Assembly: GCA_048594885.1 (NCBI GenBank)
Contig: JBMDXB010000029.1
Span: 1 to 64,000, forward strand
Origin: JBMDXB01 sp048594885
Lineage (GTDB): Bacteria > Acidobacteriota > Vicinamibacteria > Vicinamibacterales > 2-12-FULL-66-21
Length of the DNA stretch: 64,000 nt
Reading direction: 5' to 3'
Positions 6,914 through 16,208 of the stretch are shown one piece after another (the stretch's first letter is position 1; each line of letters opens with the position of its first letter). A model generated the notes under the pieces. It was not told where the DNA came from. It saw nothing but the letters and a program-made list of their open reading frames with translations, and did not search any database. The position numbers and the translations under genes were made by a program.

Positions 6914-8584
6914 ATGTCTCGTCCTTCGCGCCGCAGCGCCGCCGTCACGGAGGGTCCGGCCAGGGCCGCCGCGCGCGCCATGCTCAAAGCCGTCGGGTTC
7001 ACCGACGAGGATCTCCAGAAGCCGCTCGTCGGAGTGGCGAACACCTGGATTGAAATCGGTCCGTGCAACGCGCACCTGCGCGAGCTCGCCGTGCCGGTCA
7101 AGGCTGGCATCCGCGAGGCCGGTGCCACGCCGATGGAGTTCAACACCGTCTCGGTGTCGGACGGCATCACGATGGGCACCGAGGGCATGCGCATGTCGCT
7201 CGTCAGCCGCGAGGTGATCGCCGACTCGATCGAGCTCGTCGCGCGTGCCAATCAGTTCGACGCCCTGATCGTCCTCGTTGGCTGTGACAAGACGATCCCG
7301 GCCGCCGCGATGGCGCTGGCGCGGCTGAACATCCCCGGTCTCGTGCTCTACGGCGGCTCGATCGCGCCGGGGCAGTGGAACAACTGCAACGTCACCATTC
7401 AGGACGTCTTCGAGGCGATCGGCGCGCACTCCGCCGGCCGGATGACGGACAGCGAGCTCGCGGACCTCGAGAACCGCGCGTGTCCGGGCGCGGGCGCGTG
7501 CGGCGGCCAGTTCACCGCCAACACGATGGCGACGGCGTGCGAGTTCCTCGGCCTCTCGCCGCTCGGCAGCGCGAGCGTGCCGGCCATGCACCCGGACAAG
7601 AATCGCGTTGCGCACCAGGCCGGCCGCCTGACGGTCGATCTGTTCGAGCGCGACGTCCGCCCGCGCGACATCCTGACGCAGCGCGCCTTCGAGAACGCGA
7701 TTGCGGGCGTGGCGGCGACCGGCGGCTCGACGAACGCCGTCCTTCACCTGCTGGCGATCGCCCGCGAGTCGCATGTACGGCTGGCGCTGGACGATTTCAA
7801 TCGCATCAGCGGTTCTGTCCCGCTCATCGCCGACCTCAAGCCCGGTGGCAAGTACGTCGCCACCGATCTCTTTGCCGCCGGCGGCACCGCCATTGTCGCG
7901 CGCCGTCTCGCCGCCTCGAACCATCTGCACGCGGACGCCATCACCGTGACGGGCCGCACGCTCGGGGAGGAGGCCTCACGAGCCACCGACGCCCCTGGCC
8001 AGTCCGTTGTCGTCGATGTCGCAGCGCCGCTCAAGCCGACGGGCGGGCTCGTCATCCTGAAGGGCAACGTCGCTCCCGACGGGTGCGTCACGAAGACCGC
8101 GGGCAGCCACTTGTCGCAGCACCGCGGACCGGCGCGCGTATTCGAGTCCGAGGAAGAGGCGTTTGCCGCAGTCAGCGCCAACACGATCCAGGCGGGTGAC
8201 GTTGTCGTGATTCGCAACGAAGGCCCAAAGGGCGGTCCCGGCATGCGCGAGATGCTGGCGGTGACCGGCGCCATTGTCGGCGCGGGACTCGGCGACTCGG
8301 TCGCCCTCATCACCGACGGCCGGTTCTCGGGCGCGACGCGCGGCCTGATGATCGGCCACGTCGCGCCGGAAGCTGCCGACGGTGGTCCGATCGCGGCGCT
8401 GCGCGACGGTGACGTCATCACCATTGACATCGGACGATGCAGCCTGCAGGTCGATCTCGGCGACGACGAGATCAGCGCGCGGCTTTCCGGCTGGACGCAG
8501 CCACCACCTCGCTACGCGAGCGGCGTGATGGCGAAATACGCGCGGTTGGTCTCCTCGGCCGCGGTCGGGGCGGTAACTGGATAG
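6914..8584 (+). CDS. ilvD: dihydroxy-acid dehydratase
   Basis: Third common step of valine and isoleucine synthesis: dehydrates 2,3-dihydroxy acids to 2-keto acids using an Fe-S cluster and Mg. The expected cluster cysteines are present at about 51 (GPCNAHL), 124 (GCDKTIPA) and 196 (GAGACGGQFTANTM), and GRFSG occurs near the C-terminus. The 556 residues are normal. The ATG follows a -10 box by 7 bases with no ribosome binding site (probable leaderless mRNA). The stop TAG is the first part of a palindromic repeat, so the C-terminal end (VGAVTG) may have been altered. It leads the run ilvD-ilvB-ilvN-ilvC-ilvE on the same strand. Confidence 0.95.
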   Translation: MSRPSRRSAAVTEGPARAAARAMLKAVGFTDEDLQKPLVGVANTWIEIGPCNAHLRELAVPVKAGIREAGATPMEFNTVSVSDGITMGTEGMRMSLVSREVIADSIELVARANQFDALIVLVGCDKTIPAAAMALARLNIPGLVLYGGSIAPGQWNNCNVTIQDVFEAIGAHSAGRMTDSELADLENRACPGAGACGGQFTANTMATACEFLGLSPLGSASVPAMHPDKNRVAHQAGRLTVDLFERDVRPRDILTQRAFENAIAGVAATGGSTNAVLHLLAIARESHVRLALDDFNRISGSVPLIADLKPGGKYVATDLFAAGGTAIVARRLAASNHLHADAITVTGRTLGEEASRATDAPGQSVVVDVAAPLKPTGGLVILKGNVAPDGCVTKTAGSHLSQHRGPARVFESEEEAFAAVSANTIQAGDVVVIRNEGPKGGPGMREMLAVTGAIVGAGLGDSVALITDGRFSGATRGLMIGHVAPEAADGGPIAALRDGDVITIDIGRCSLQVDLGDDEISARLSGWTQPPPRYASGVMAKYARLVSSAAVGAVTG

Positions 8585-8725
8585 GCAGCCCTCAAGGGCT
8601 GCACTACGGATGTCGTAGCTTTAGCGGCAAAGCAGAGCGACCGGAACGGAGCGAGCCGGCGGAGCGGCGAGCGAGTGAAGGGAGCCTAAGCGAGCCGCCG
8701 GAGGGGACCGCCGCGTAGCGGCGGC
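8585..8725. repeat. composite palindromic repeats between ilvD and ilvB
   Basis: First part: GCAGCCCT (8585-8592), a 2-base loop, then AGGGCTGC (8595-8602) followed by ACTACGG; stem plus CTACG tail matches the REP family at 13326, 16968 and 28705. Second part: a purine-rich tract of GAGCGAGC words ending in the hairpin CCGCCGC-GTA-GCGGCGG (8708-8724). No gene fits in the 155-base gap. The repeats may stabilise or partly terminate the ilvD transcript. Confidence 0.7.
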
Positions 8726-8739
8726 GGCGAGCGCTGAAT

Positions 8740-10455
8740 ATGAAACGAACAGGCGCACAGATTCTCTGGGAGTGTCTGGTCCGCGAAGGGGTCACCGAGG
8801 TCTTCGGCTACCCCGGCGGCGCGATTCTGCCCGCCTACGACGCGATGCTCGACTTTCCGATCCGCCACATCCTCGTCCGCCACGAGCAGGGCGCGACGCA
8901 CATGGCGGACGGCTACGCGCGCGCGAGCGGCCGCGTCGGTGTCGCGGTGGCGACCTCCGGTCCTGGCGCGACCAACATGGTTACCGGCATCGCGACCGCG
9001 ATGATGGACTCGTCGCCGATCGTCTGCATTACCGGCCAGGTCGGCAGCCGCCTCATTGGATCGGACGCGTTCCAGGAAACCGACATCACCGGCATCACGC
9101 TGCCGATCACGAAGCACAACTACCTGGTCACGCGCCCCCAGGACGTGGCGAAAGCGGTTCGCGAAGCCTTTGCGGTCGCCGTCGCCGGCCGTCCCGGCCC
9201 CGTCCTCATCGACATCACCAAGGACGCGCAGCAGAGCTCGTGTGAGTTCGACTGGGACGGCGCCGCGCCAAACGTGCGGCACTGCCGGCGCCCCTCGGCG
9301 CGCATCTCCGATGGCGACCGCGATCGCGCGCTCGATCTGATCAACTCCGCGTCCCGGCCGGTCATCCTCGCCGGCCACGGGATCATGATTTCCGGCGCGA
9401 TGCCGTTCGTGCGCGACCTCGCCGAGCGCGCGCAGATTCCGATCGCGATGACGCTGCTCGGCATCGGCGCGATCCCCGCGTCGCATCCGCTGAACCTCGG
9501 GATGATGGGCATGCACGGCGAAGCCTGGGTCAACCAGGCGATCCAGGAGGCTGACCTCCTCATCGCGCTCGGCATGCGCTTCGACGATCGCGTCACCGGC
9601 AACCTCAAGACCTACGCGCCGAACGCCAAGAAGATCCACGTCGACATCGACGCCGCCGAGATCGGCAAGAACGTCCCAGTCGACATCGGCATCGTCGGCG
9701 ACCTGACGGACGTGCTCGCAGCGCTGCTGCCAGGCGTCGCGCGTGGCGATCGCGCGCCGTGGCTTTCGCGCATCGACGATGCGAAGGGGGACAGCGCCGT
9801 CCGCGACATTCAGAACCTGCCGGACGACGGCCATCTGTACGCGGCGCACGTCGTCAACGACCTGTGGCGCACGACCGGCGGCCGCGCGGTGGTCGTCACC
9901 GACGTCGGCCAGCACCAGATGTGGGAGGCGCAGTACTACCATCACGACGCGCCACGTTCGCTCATCACGTCTGGCGGACTCGGCACGATGGGCTTCGCGC
10001 TGCCGGCGGCAATCGGCGCCAAGGTTTCGCGTCCCGACGCGGAGGTCTGGGCCGTCGTGGGGGACGGCGGCTTCCAGATGACGCTCGCCGAGCTCGGCAC
10101 GATCAAGCAGGAAGGGCTCGACGTCAACGTCGCGATCATCAACAACGGCTATCTCGGCATGGTCCGCCAGTGGCAGGAGTTCTTCTACGAGCGCCGTTAC
10201 GCCGCCACGCCGCTCGTCAATCCCGATTTCGGCCAGATTGCCGCGGCCTACGGGCTGCAGACGTTTACCGTCCGCGAGCGCAACGAGGTGGTGCCCGCGA
10301 TCGAAGCCGCGCGCGCGCATCGCGGCACCGTCGTCATCGATTTCCAGGTGGAGCAGGAAGACAGTGTGTACCCGATGGTTCCAGCCGGCGCCGATCTGCA
10401 CGCCATGATCCGGCGTCCTTCGCCGATTGCGGAAACCGGCGCGGAGGTATTGTGA
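8740..10455 (+). CDS. ilvB: acetolactate synthase, large (catalytic) subunit
   Basis: Thiamine diphosphate- and FAD-dependent enzyme that condenses two pyruvates, or pyruvate with 2-oxobutyrate, in the first common step of branched-chain amino acid synthesis. It shows the N-terminal VFGYPGGAILPAYDA, the catalytic glutamate in HEQGATHMADGYAR (about residue 48), and the C-terminal ThDP motif GDGGFQM...NNGYLGMVRQWQ (about 445-475). At 571 residues it is full length. The ATG at 8740 sits in GCTGAATATG just after a repeat block. The stop overlaps the GTG of ilvN (GTGA), which couples synthesis of the two subunits. Confidence 0.95.
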   Translation: MKRTGAQILWECLVREGVTEVFGYPGGAILPAYDAMLDFPIRHILVRHEQGATHMADGYARASGRVGVAVATSGPGATNMVTGIATAMMDSSPIVCITGQVGSRLIGSDAFQETDITGITLPITKHNYLVTRPQDVAKAVREAFAVAVAGRPGPVLIDITKDAQQSSCEFDWDGAAPNVRHCRRPSARISDGDRDRALDLINSASRPVILAGHGIMISGAMPFVRDLAERAQIPIAMTLLGIGAIPASHPLNLGMMGMHGEAWVNQAIQEADLLIALGMRFDDRVTGNLKTYAPNAKKIHVDIDAAEIGKNVPVDIGIVGDLTDVLAALLPGVARGDRAPWLSRIDDAKGDSAVRDIQNLPDDGHLYAAHVVNDLWRTTGGRAVVVTDVGQHQMWEAQYYHHDAPRSLITSGGLGTMGFALPAAIGAKVSRPDAEVWAVVGDGGFQMTLAELGTIKQEGLDVNVAIINNGYLGMVRQWQEFFYERRYAATPLVNPDFGQIAAAYGLQTFTVRERNEVVPAIEAARAHRGTVVIDFQVEQEDSVYPMVPAGADLHAMIRRPSPIAETGAEVL

Positions 10456-11006
10456 GCGGCACTCCCATCAAGCACACGTTCGTGGTTCACGTCGAGGACG
10501 AGCCCGGCGCGCTGACGCGCGTGTCGTCGCTCTTCCGCCGCCGCGGCTTCAACATCGTCTCGCTGACGGTCGGCGCGACCGACGTCGCCGGCGTCTCGCG
10601 CATGACGATCGTCGTCGAGGCGGCCGACACCGCCGCGCGGCGCATCGAGGCGCACATCTGGAAGCTGGTGAACGTCATCCGGGTGGAGGACATCACCGGC
10701 ACGGCGGCGGTCTGGCGCGAGCTCGTGCTCGTCAAGGTCGCGGCCGATGCCGACGCGCGCATCCACGTGATGAAGCTCGCCGACGTCTTCCGCGCGCGCA
10801 TCGTCGACGTCGCGCCCGACTCGCTGATCCTCGAAACGACCGGCACGGACGACAAGATCGCCGGCCTGCTCGAGGTGCTTCGGCCGTTCGGCGTGTTGGA
10901 GGTCGCGCGCACCGGCCACGTCGCGATGTCCCGCGGTATCGCTGGCCGCGCGCCGGAGCGCCTGTACGTAGAGTCGGACGAGGCCGGCATTTCCTGCTCG
11001 GTGTAG
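10452..11006 (+). CDS. ilvN: acetolactate synthase, small (regulatory) subunit
   Basis: A 184-residue regulatory subunit carrying an N-terminal ACT domain (HTFVVHVEDEPGALTRVSSLFRRRGFNI, residues 7-35 onward) and a C-terminal ACT-like domain, as in IlvN/IlvH proteins of about 160-180 residues. It confers valine feedback and raises activity of IlvB. The GTG start at 10452 overlaps the ilvB TGA; this start gives the canonical N-terminus, while longer in-frame readings lie inside ilvB. The stop is followed immediately by a TGAATGC word element. Confidence 0.94.
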   Translation: MSGTPIKHTFVVHVEDEPGALTRVSSLFRRRGFNIVSLTVGATDVAGVSRMTIVVEAADTAARRIEAHIWKLVNVIRVEDITGTAAVWRELVLVKVAADADARIHVMKLADVFRARIVDVAPDSLILETTGTDDKIAGLLEVLRPFGVLEVARTGHVAMSRGIAGRAPERLYVESDEAGISCSV

Positions 11007-11124
11007 TGACAATGCTGAATGCCGAATGCTAAATGCTGAATGAAATGCTGAATGAATGACGCGCGCGAGCGAAGCGAGCGCGCCACCACAATTCAGCATT
11101 TGGCATTCGGCATTCAGCATTGAC
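11007..11124. repeat. inverted heptamer-word element (TGAATGC family), copy 2
   Basis: Left words (GACAATGCTGAATGCCGAATGC...) and right words (ATTCAGCATTTGGCATTCGG...ending CATTGACC) are separated by a GC-rich purine tract (GCGCGCGAGCGAAGCGAGCGCG). It fills the gap between ilvN and ilvC and ends 26 bases before the ilvC ATG. Confidence 0.85.
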
Positions 11125-11150
11125 CGAACCTCGGTAATGGAGAAACGTTG

Positions 11151-12175
<1,025 letters not shown>

Positions 12176-12179
<4 letters not shown>

Positions 12180-13168
12180 GCGCTCCGGCAAACTTCGTCT
12201 GGATGAACGGCGCCCTCGTCGCGCACGACAAGGCGGTCGTGCACTTCCTCACGCCCGCGCTGCATTACGGCGCCGGCGTGTTCGAGGGGATCCGCTGCTA
12301 CGCGACGCCGTCGGGGCCGGCGGTCTTCCGCCTGCGCGAGCACATGGAGCGGCTGCACCGCTCGGCGCGAATCTTCGGTTTCCGCGAGCTGCCGTATGAG
12401 GTCGACACGCTGTGTGCAGCGGTCCGCGAGCTGGTCACGGTGAACGGGCTCGAGGAGTGCTACATCCGGCCGGTGGTGTACCTCGCGGAAGGGGGCTGGA
12501 ACCTCACGGTGGATGCCGGGCGTCCGCATACCGGGATCGCGGCATGGGCGTGGAACAACTATCTGGGCGCTGAGGCGCGCGAGCGCGGCGTCCGGGCGAA
12601 CGTCTCGACGTTCACCCGGCATCACCCGAACGTGTCGATGACGAAGGCGAAGATCATCGGCAACTACGCGAACTCGATTCTGGCGAAGACCGAGTCGGTG
12701 CGGCTCGGGTTCGACGAAGCCATCATGCTCGACCCCGAAGGCTACGTGGCCGAGTGCACGGGCGAGAACATCTTTGTCGTGCGGAACGAGACGCTCGTGA
12801 CGCCGCCGGCCGCGGGGATCCTCGACGGCATTACGCGTCAGTCCGTGATCACGCTGGCGGGGGATGCCGGGTACGAGGTCAAGGAAGCGAAGGTCAGCCG
12901 GGACGACCTCTATGGTGCGGATGAGGTGTTCGTCTGCGGCACCGCGGCTGAGGTCATCGGCCTGCGCGAGATCGACTTCCGAATCATCGGCTCCGGCCGA
13001 TCGGGACCGGTCACGCGGGCGCTCCAGGAGGCGTATTCGGATGCGACGCACGGCCAAGGCCCGCGGTCGGACGAGTGGCTCGACTGGTGCAGCATAACGG
13101 CCGATTATTCAAAGGCAAGCACTATCAATTTGACCGTTGCCGCAACCGGGCGTAGAGTGAAGCCGTGA
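12176..13168 (+). CDS. ilvE: branched-chain amino acid aminotransferase with C-terminal extension
   Basis: PLP-dependent class IV aminotransferase, last step of leucine, isoleucine and valine synthesis. Visible are FVWMNGALVAHDKAVVHFLTPALHYG at the N-terminus (shortened here to its first part: FVWMNGALV), FEGIRCY, the region with the PLP lysine (SMTKAKIIGNYANS, near 160) and GENIFVV. The ATG at 12176 overlaps the ilvC stop. Family members normally end near the SDEWLDW motif (about residue 303). Here the frame continues 26 or so residues into DNA that also carries a promoter-like sequence and overlaps the start of the downstream leader peptide, suggesting loss of an earlier stop codon. The enzyme core is intact. 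Confidence 0.93.
13130..13158 (+). promoter_or_regulatory. promoter of the Phe leader peptide / pheA transcript
   Basis: TTGACC (13130-13135), a 17-base spacer and TAGAGT (13153-13158), all inside the 3' end of ilvE. Transcription would start at about 13165, which is the GTG of the leader peptide, so the leader would be translated from a leaderless start. Confidence 0.6.
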
Positions 13169-13242
13169 TCGTACAGGGACGCTACGGATTTTTCTTTGCC
13201 GTCACGACCGGCCTGGTCAGGCCGGACGCGCGCAGCGGGTAG
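13165..13242 (+). CDS. putative phenylalanine leader peptide (attenuation of pheA)
   Basis: A 25-codon reading frame from GTG 13165 (overlapping the ilvE TGA) to TAG 13240. It encodes three consecutive phenylalanines at positions 9-11 (GRYGFFFAV) preceded by a tyrosine. It is followed within 30 bases by an intrinsic terminator and then by pheA, the phenylalanine-specific prephenate dehydratase. This is the arrangement of classical pheL-type attenuators: scarcity of charged tRNA-Phe would stall the ribosome on the Phe codons and alter downstream folding. It was recognised by position and the Phe run, not by homology. The start codon is at the predicted transcription start. Leaders of this kind are well known in enterobacteria; I know of no description in this lineage. 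Confidence 0.72.
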   Translation: MIVQGRYGFFFAVTTGLVRPDARSG

Positions 13243-13250
13243 ATCCGGCC
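13208..13250 (+). promoter_or_regulatory. alternative pairing segments of the Phe attenuator
   Basis: CCGGCCTG (13208-13215) is complementary to CAGGCCGG (13218-13225), and CAGGCCGGA overlaps a segment (GGCCGGA) complementary to TCCGGCC (13244-13250). The sequence GGCCACC (13247-13253) can in turn pair with GGTGGCC in the terminator's right arm. These mutually exclusive pairings just after the Phe codons are what an attenuator needs. The exact antiterminator cannot be fixed by eye. Confidence 0.45.
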
Positions 13251-13269
13251 ACCTGTCGTCTCCTCCTTT

Positions 13270-13306
13270 TGGCCATCACCCGCCCGGGTGGTGGCCATTT
13301 TTGTTT
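13270..13306 (+). terminator. intrinsic terminator between leader peptide and pheA
   Basis: Arms GGCCATCACCCG (13271-13282) and CGGGTGGTGGCC (13285-13296) pair over 12 bp with one G-U wobble; an outer T-A pair closes the stem. It is followed by ATTTTTGTTT. This is the clearest intrinsic terminator in the window. Its position, 60 bases upstream of pheA and downstream of a Phe-rich leader, marks it as an attenuator. Confidence 0.85.
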
Positions 13307-13325
13307 GTGGCGCTGGAACCGTACG

Positions 13326-13348
13326 TAGGGCGGAACTTTAGTTCCGCC
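13326..13348. repeat. REP-like palindrome (GGCGGAACT stem), copy 1
   Basis: GTAGGGCGGAACTTTAGTTCCGCC: 9-bp perfect arms GGCGGAACT (13329-13337) and AGTTCCGCC (13340-13348) with a TT centre, preceded by CGTA(G). Related copies with a CTACG tail occur at 16968-16992 and 28705-28729, and a variant at 8585. Confidence 0.75.
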
Positions 13349-13365
13349 GATCGAAAGGCACGACT

Positions 13366-14220
13366 ATGAAGATCGCATTCCAGGGTGCAACCGGCGCATA
13401 CAGCGAAGCGGCGGCGCTCAACGCGTGGCCAGGCGCGGAGACGGTCGCGTACGACAGCTTCGACGAGGTCTTCGCGGCGGTCGCCGCGGGCCGCGTCTCG
13501 CATGGCATCCTGCCGGTCGAGAACTCGATCGGCGGCAGCATCCATCGCAATTTCGATCTGCTGCTCGAGCACGACCTGCCGATCGTGGGCGAGGTCGAGC
13601 TGCCGGTGCTGCACAACCTGCTGGCGCTGCCCGGCAGCGGCCTTGCCGACATCCGCCGCGTCTTCTCCCATCCGCAGGCGCTGGCGCAGTGCGAGCGCTT
13701 CCTGCGCAAGCTGCCGGGCGTCGAGATCGTCGCGAGCTACGACACTGCCGGCAGCGCGCGGATCATCCAGGAACAACAGTTGCGCGATACGGCCGCCGTG
13801 GCATCGCGGCGGGCAGCGGAGGTCTTCGGCCTGGAGATCCTCTGCGAAGGCATCCAGGACTTCGAGCACAACATCACGCGGTTCATCATCGTCGCGCGCG
13901 AGGCGAAGCCGCTCGGAGCGCCCGACAAGACGACGCTGGCGTTCGCGCTGCGAAACGAACCGGGCGCGCTGTTCAAGGCGCTGAGCGTGTTCGCGCTGCG
14001 CGACATCGATCTGACGAAGCTCGAGTCACGCCCGATTCCCGGACGGCCGTGGGAGTACCTGTTCTACGTCGACCTCGGCGTGGGGCGCGACGATCTCCGC
14101 TGCGGGCGCGCGATCGTGCATCTCGCGGAATCGGCGCGCTGGGTGAAGACGCTCGGGTCGTACCCGCGCTGGCGGCCGGTGTCCGAAGCGACGGCCGCCC
14201 ACGCCGCAGTCGTGTGCTGA
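13366..14220 (+). CDS. pheA: prephenate dehydratase
   Basis: Converts prephenate to phenylpyruvate, the committed step to phenylalanine. Residues 1-180 form the catalytic domain (start MKIAFQGATGAYSE; ENSIGGSI near 52; NITRFIIV near 170 with the catalytic Thr-Arg-Phe), and about 190-270 form an ACT domain containing the ESRP phenylalanine-binding motif. 284 residues, a monofunctional enzyme without a chorismate mutase domain. A GAAAGG ribosome binding site lies 8 or so bases before the ATG. Expression is probably controlled by the upstream leader peptide and terminator (transcription) and by Phe binding to the ACT domain (activity). Confidence 0.95.
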   Translation: MKIAFQGATGAYSEAAALNAWPGAETVAYDSFDEVFAAVAAGRVSHGILPVENSIGGSIHRNFDLLLEHDLPIVGEVELPVLHNLLALPGSGLADIRRVFSHPQALAQCERFLRKLPGVEIVASYDTAGSARIIQEQQLRDTAAVASRRAAEVFGLEILCEGIQDFEHNITRFIIVAREAKPLGAPDKTTLAFALRNEPGALFKALSVFALRDIDLTKLESRPIPGRPWEYLFYVDLGVGRDDLRCGRAIVHLAESARWVKTLGSYPRWRPVSEATAAHAAVVC

Positions 14221-14300
14221 GGCTTCGCCGGATCGCAGGCGCTCGCCACTGTCTCCCTTTCTCCCGTGCTCATGTTGAGTGCGGGCACTCGCAAGGTGAG

Positions 14301-16202
14301 TCATTTCCATCCGTCCGACGCCTTGCGCCACCTGACGCGGCTGGCGCCGAGCGTGACGACGATCTCTTCATCCTTCTGAGCGACCGCCACGGTGCCGCCG
14401 CTCGTGACGCCGTCGATGCGCGGCTGAATCAGCGTGACGATGGCGTGCTCGGTTGAGGGCTCCGCTTTCACGCTCAGAACCCGGACGGGCCTGATCCATC
14501 CGTCCGGCGTCTCGATGCGCGCCGCCGTCGAACCGGGCATCGTCAGCTCCAATTCGTTGCCGCCGGACTCAGTGAAACGCCACTTGCGCGGTGCTGCCTC
14601 GGCAATCGTGCCGTAGGTGTGGAACCGCAGCTCCACCGGCTGCGGCTGCGGTGTCGCGATCTCGTCGAGAATCGCCCACGCGTTGTTCCCGAGAAACGCG
14701 ACATGCCGCCGCACGCGTGTCGTCTCCACTTCATACGCGCCGTCGGCGATTCCAACGAGCACCTGCGCTCCGTCGCGGTTCTCCGACAGCAGCTTGCCGA
14801 CTTTGCCGCGGACCTGACCCTTGCCGCCGATCAACACGGTGTTGTGCCCTGGCGTGCCGATCTCGTAGTAGCTGTATCGCTTCGCGCTGAAGTAGTCGGC
14901 CGGATACGGCCGGCTTCCGAGCTCGACGAGTACCAGCGAATCGCGGACGCCGAGGCTGATGTGATTGAGATCGAGATGCGTGTGGTTCGCGCCGAGCGAT
15001 CCGTTCTTGAACGACAGGAAGTACGGCGGGTCCGGCTGCTTCGGCGCCATGAAGCCCCACCCGATCGACGGGAACGTGAACGTCGGCGTCAGCGTCGGCG
15101 CGAAGTTCTTCGTGTTTTCGGGCAGCCACGACTCGCCGACCTGGCGCCAGATCAGCGCGAGCGCCTCCGACGGCCAGCCATCGCGATCGATCGCCGGCAC
15201 ACGCGCGCGGTCCTGGAACCAGACGAAGTCCGGATTCCGGTACTGGCGCCCCAGCAGATACAGGATCGGATCGCTCACGCGGCTGTTCGAGTCGCCGAAT
15301 CCCGCGACCAGCGCCGTTCCCGGATTGAAGACGATGGGGAAGTAGCCGGTGCGCTTGGCGCCCGCGAGCGCGAAGCGTTCGGCGCCTCCAGGCTTGCCGC
15401 TGCGCCGCAGCGCCTCCGCGGCGAGGAACGCGTAGCGGTGGCCGTAGGCCCAGTAGCCGGTCCCCTCGTCCCAGCCGCCGTCGTCTGCGAGATGCTTCCA
15501 GTAGTGGTCCATCGCCGGGACGGAAATCTTCAGCACGCGCTCGGAAAGTTCGCTCTCGCCTTCGAGCGCGAGCGCCAGTACCGCCGCGCCGCCGTTGCAG
15601 ACGGGGTTCCAGTTGTGCCGCGCCGTGAAGAAGCTCGCCTTGCCCGCCGCCGCGGAGTCGAGATATGCCTGCAGGCCGCGCCGCTCGACGCCGGTACGCA
15701 GCTCGGTGCGTTCCTCGGGCGTCAGGTCGTGATACAGCCAGTCGTAGGCGAGGCCGAACGTCATGCAGATCTCGCCGGTCATCAGGTCGTAGGGCGGGCT
15801 GTGCGCCGTATCGACCCAGATGCGCCAGTCGTTGATGGCGCGGCGCAGCTCGTTGACGGCGCCGTCGCGATACTTGCGGTCACGCGTCAGCGTGAACGCC
15901 ATCGCGTGCGCGAGCACGCGGCCCTGCATCGCCCGCGCTGACGAGATCCCTTTCTGCTCGCCAGGCGGATCAGCCTCGCCGCGTTTCGTGATCGACGGGA
16001 TGATAGGCGGCGACGTCAGGTACTTGTCGGCACGCTGCAGCAGCCGCTGCGCGACGGGCTGGAGCACCGGCTGCTTCGCGCGTTGCGCAAAGGCCGGCAC
16101 GTCTGATGGGCCAAACAGAAGCCGTGGATGTTGCGGCGCTTCAGCCGCGAACAACAGCGCGGCACACGGGATCAGCAGCAAGAAGGACGCGATTCGTTTC
16201 AT
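14301..16202 (-). CDS. secreted heparinase II/III-like polysaccharide lyase
   Basis: A 633-residue exported protein with a signal peptide (MKRIASFLLLIPCAALLFAAEA), an alpha/alpha-barrel domain (about 60-340) with conserved Tyr/His-rich stretches (TARHNWNPVCNGGAA near 205, GGWDEGTGYWAYGHRY near 257), and a C-terminal beta-sandwich typical of heparinase II/III family lyases, with NHTHLDLNHISLG near 425 and GTPGHNTVLIGGKGQ near 465. Probable role: cleavage of uronic-acid-containing polysaccharides outside the cytoplasm; the substrate cannot be inferred. ATG 16202 is preferred over GTG 16208 because AGGTAGG lies just upstream. It starts six bases after the stop of the neighbouring minus-strand gene, so the two form an operon. 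Confidence 0.85.
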   Translation of the reverse strand: MKRIASFLLLIPCAALLFAAEAPQHPRLLFGPSDVPAFAQRAKQPVLQPVAQRLLQRADKYLTSPPIIPSITKRGEADPPGEQKGISSARAMQGRVLAHAMAFTLTRDRKYRDGAVNELRRAINDWRIWVDTAHSPPYDLMTGEICMTFGLAYDWLYHDLTPEERTELRTGVERRGLQAYLDSAAAGKASFFTARHNWNPVCNGGAAVLALALEGESELSERVLKISVPAMDHYWKHLADDGGWDEGTGYWAYGHRYAFLAAEALRRSGKPGGAERFALAGAKRTGYFPIVFNPGTALVAGFGDSNSRVSDPILYLLGRQYRNPDFVWFQDRARVPAIDRDGWPSEALALIWRQVGESWLPENTKNFAPTLTPTFTFPSIGWGFMAPKQPDPPYFLSFKNGSLGANHTHLDLNHISLGVRDSLVLVELGSRPYPADYFSAKRYSYYEIGTPGHNTVLIGGKGQVRGKVGKLLSENRDGAQVLVGIADGAYEVETTRVRRHVAFLGNNAWAILDEIATPQPQPVELRFHTYGTIAEAAPRKWRFTESGGNELELTMPGSTAARIETPDGWIRPVRVLSVKAEPSTEHAIVTLIQPRIDGVTSGGTVAVAQKDEEIVVTLGASRVRWRKASDGWK

Positions 16203-16208
16203 GGACAC

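Noticed and set aside
8686..10401. A 571-codon antisense frame over ilvB, and similar long frames over aceF, boxB, aldehyde dehydrogenase and GH3
   Set aside because: All are opposite well-recognised enzymes and show the same Arg/Asp/His/Val-rich shadow composition without motifs.
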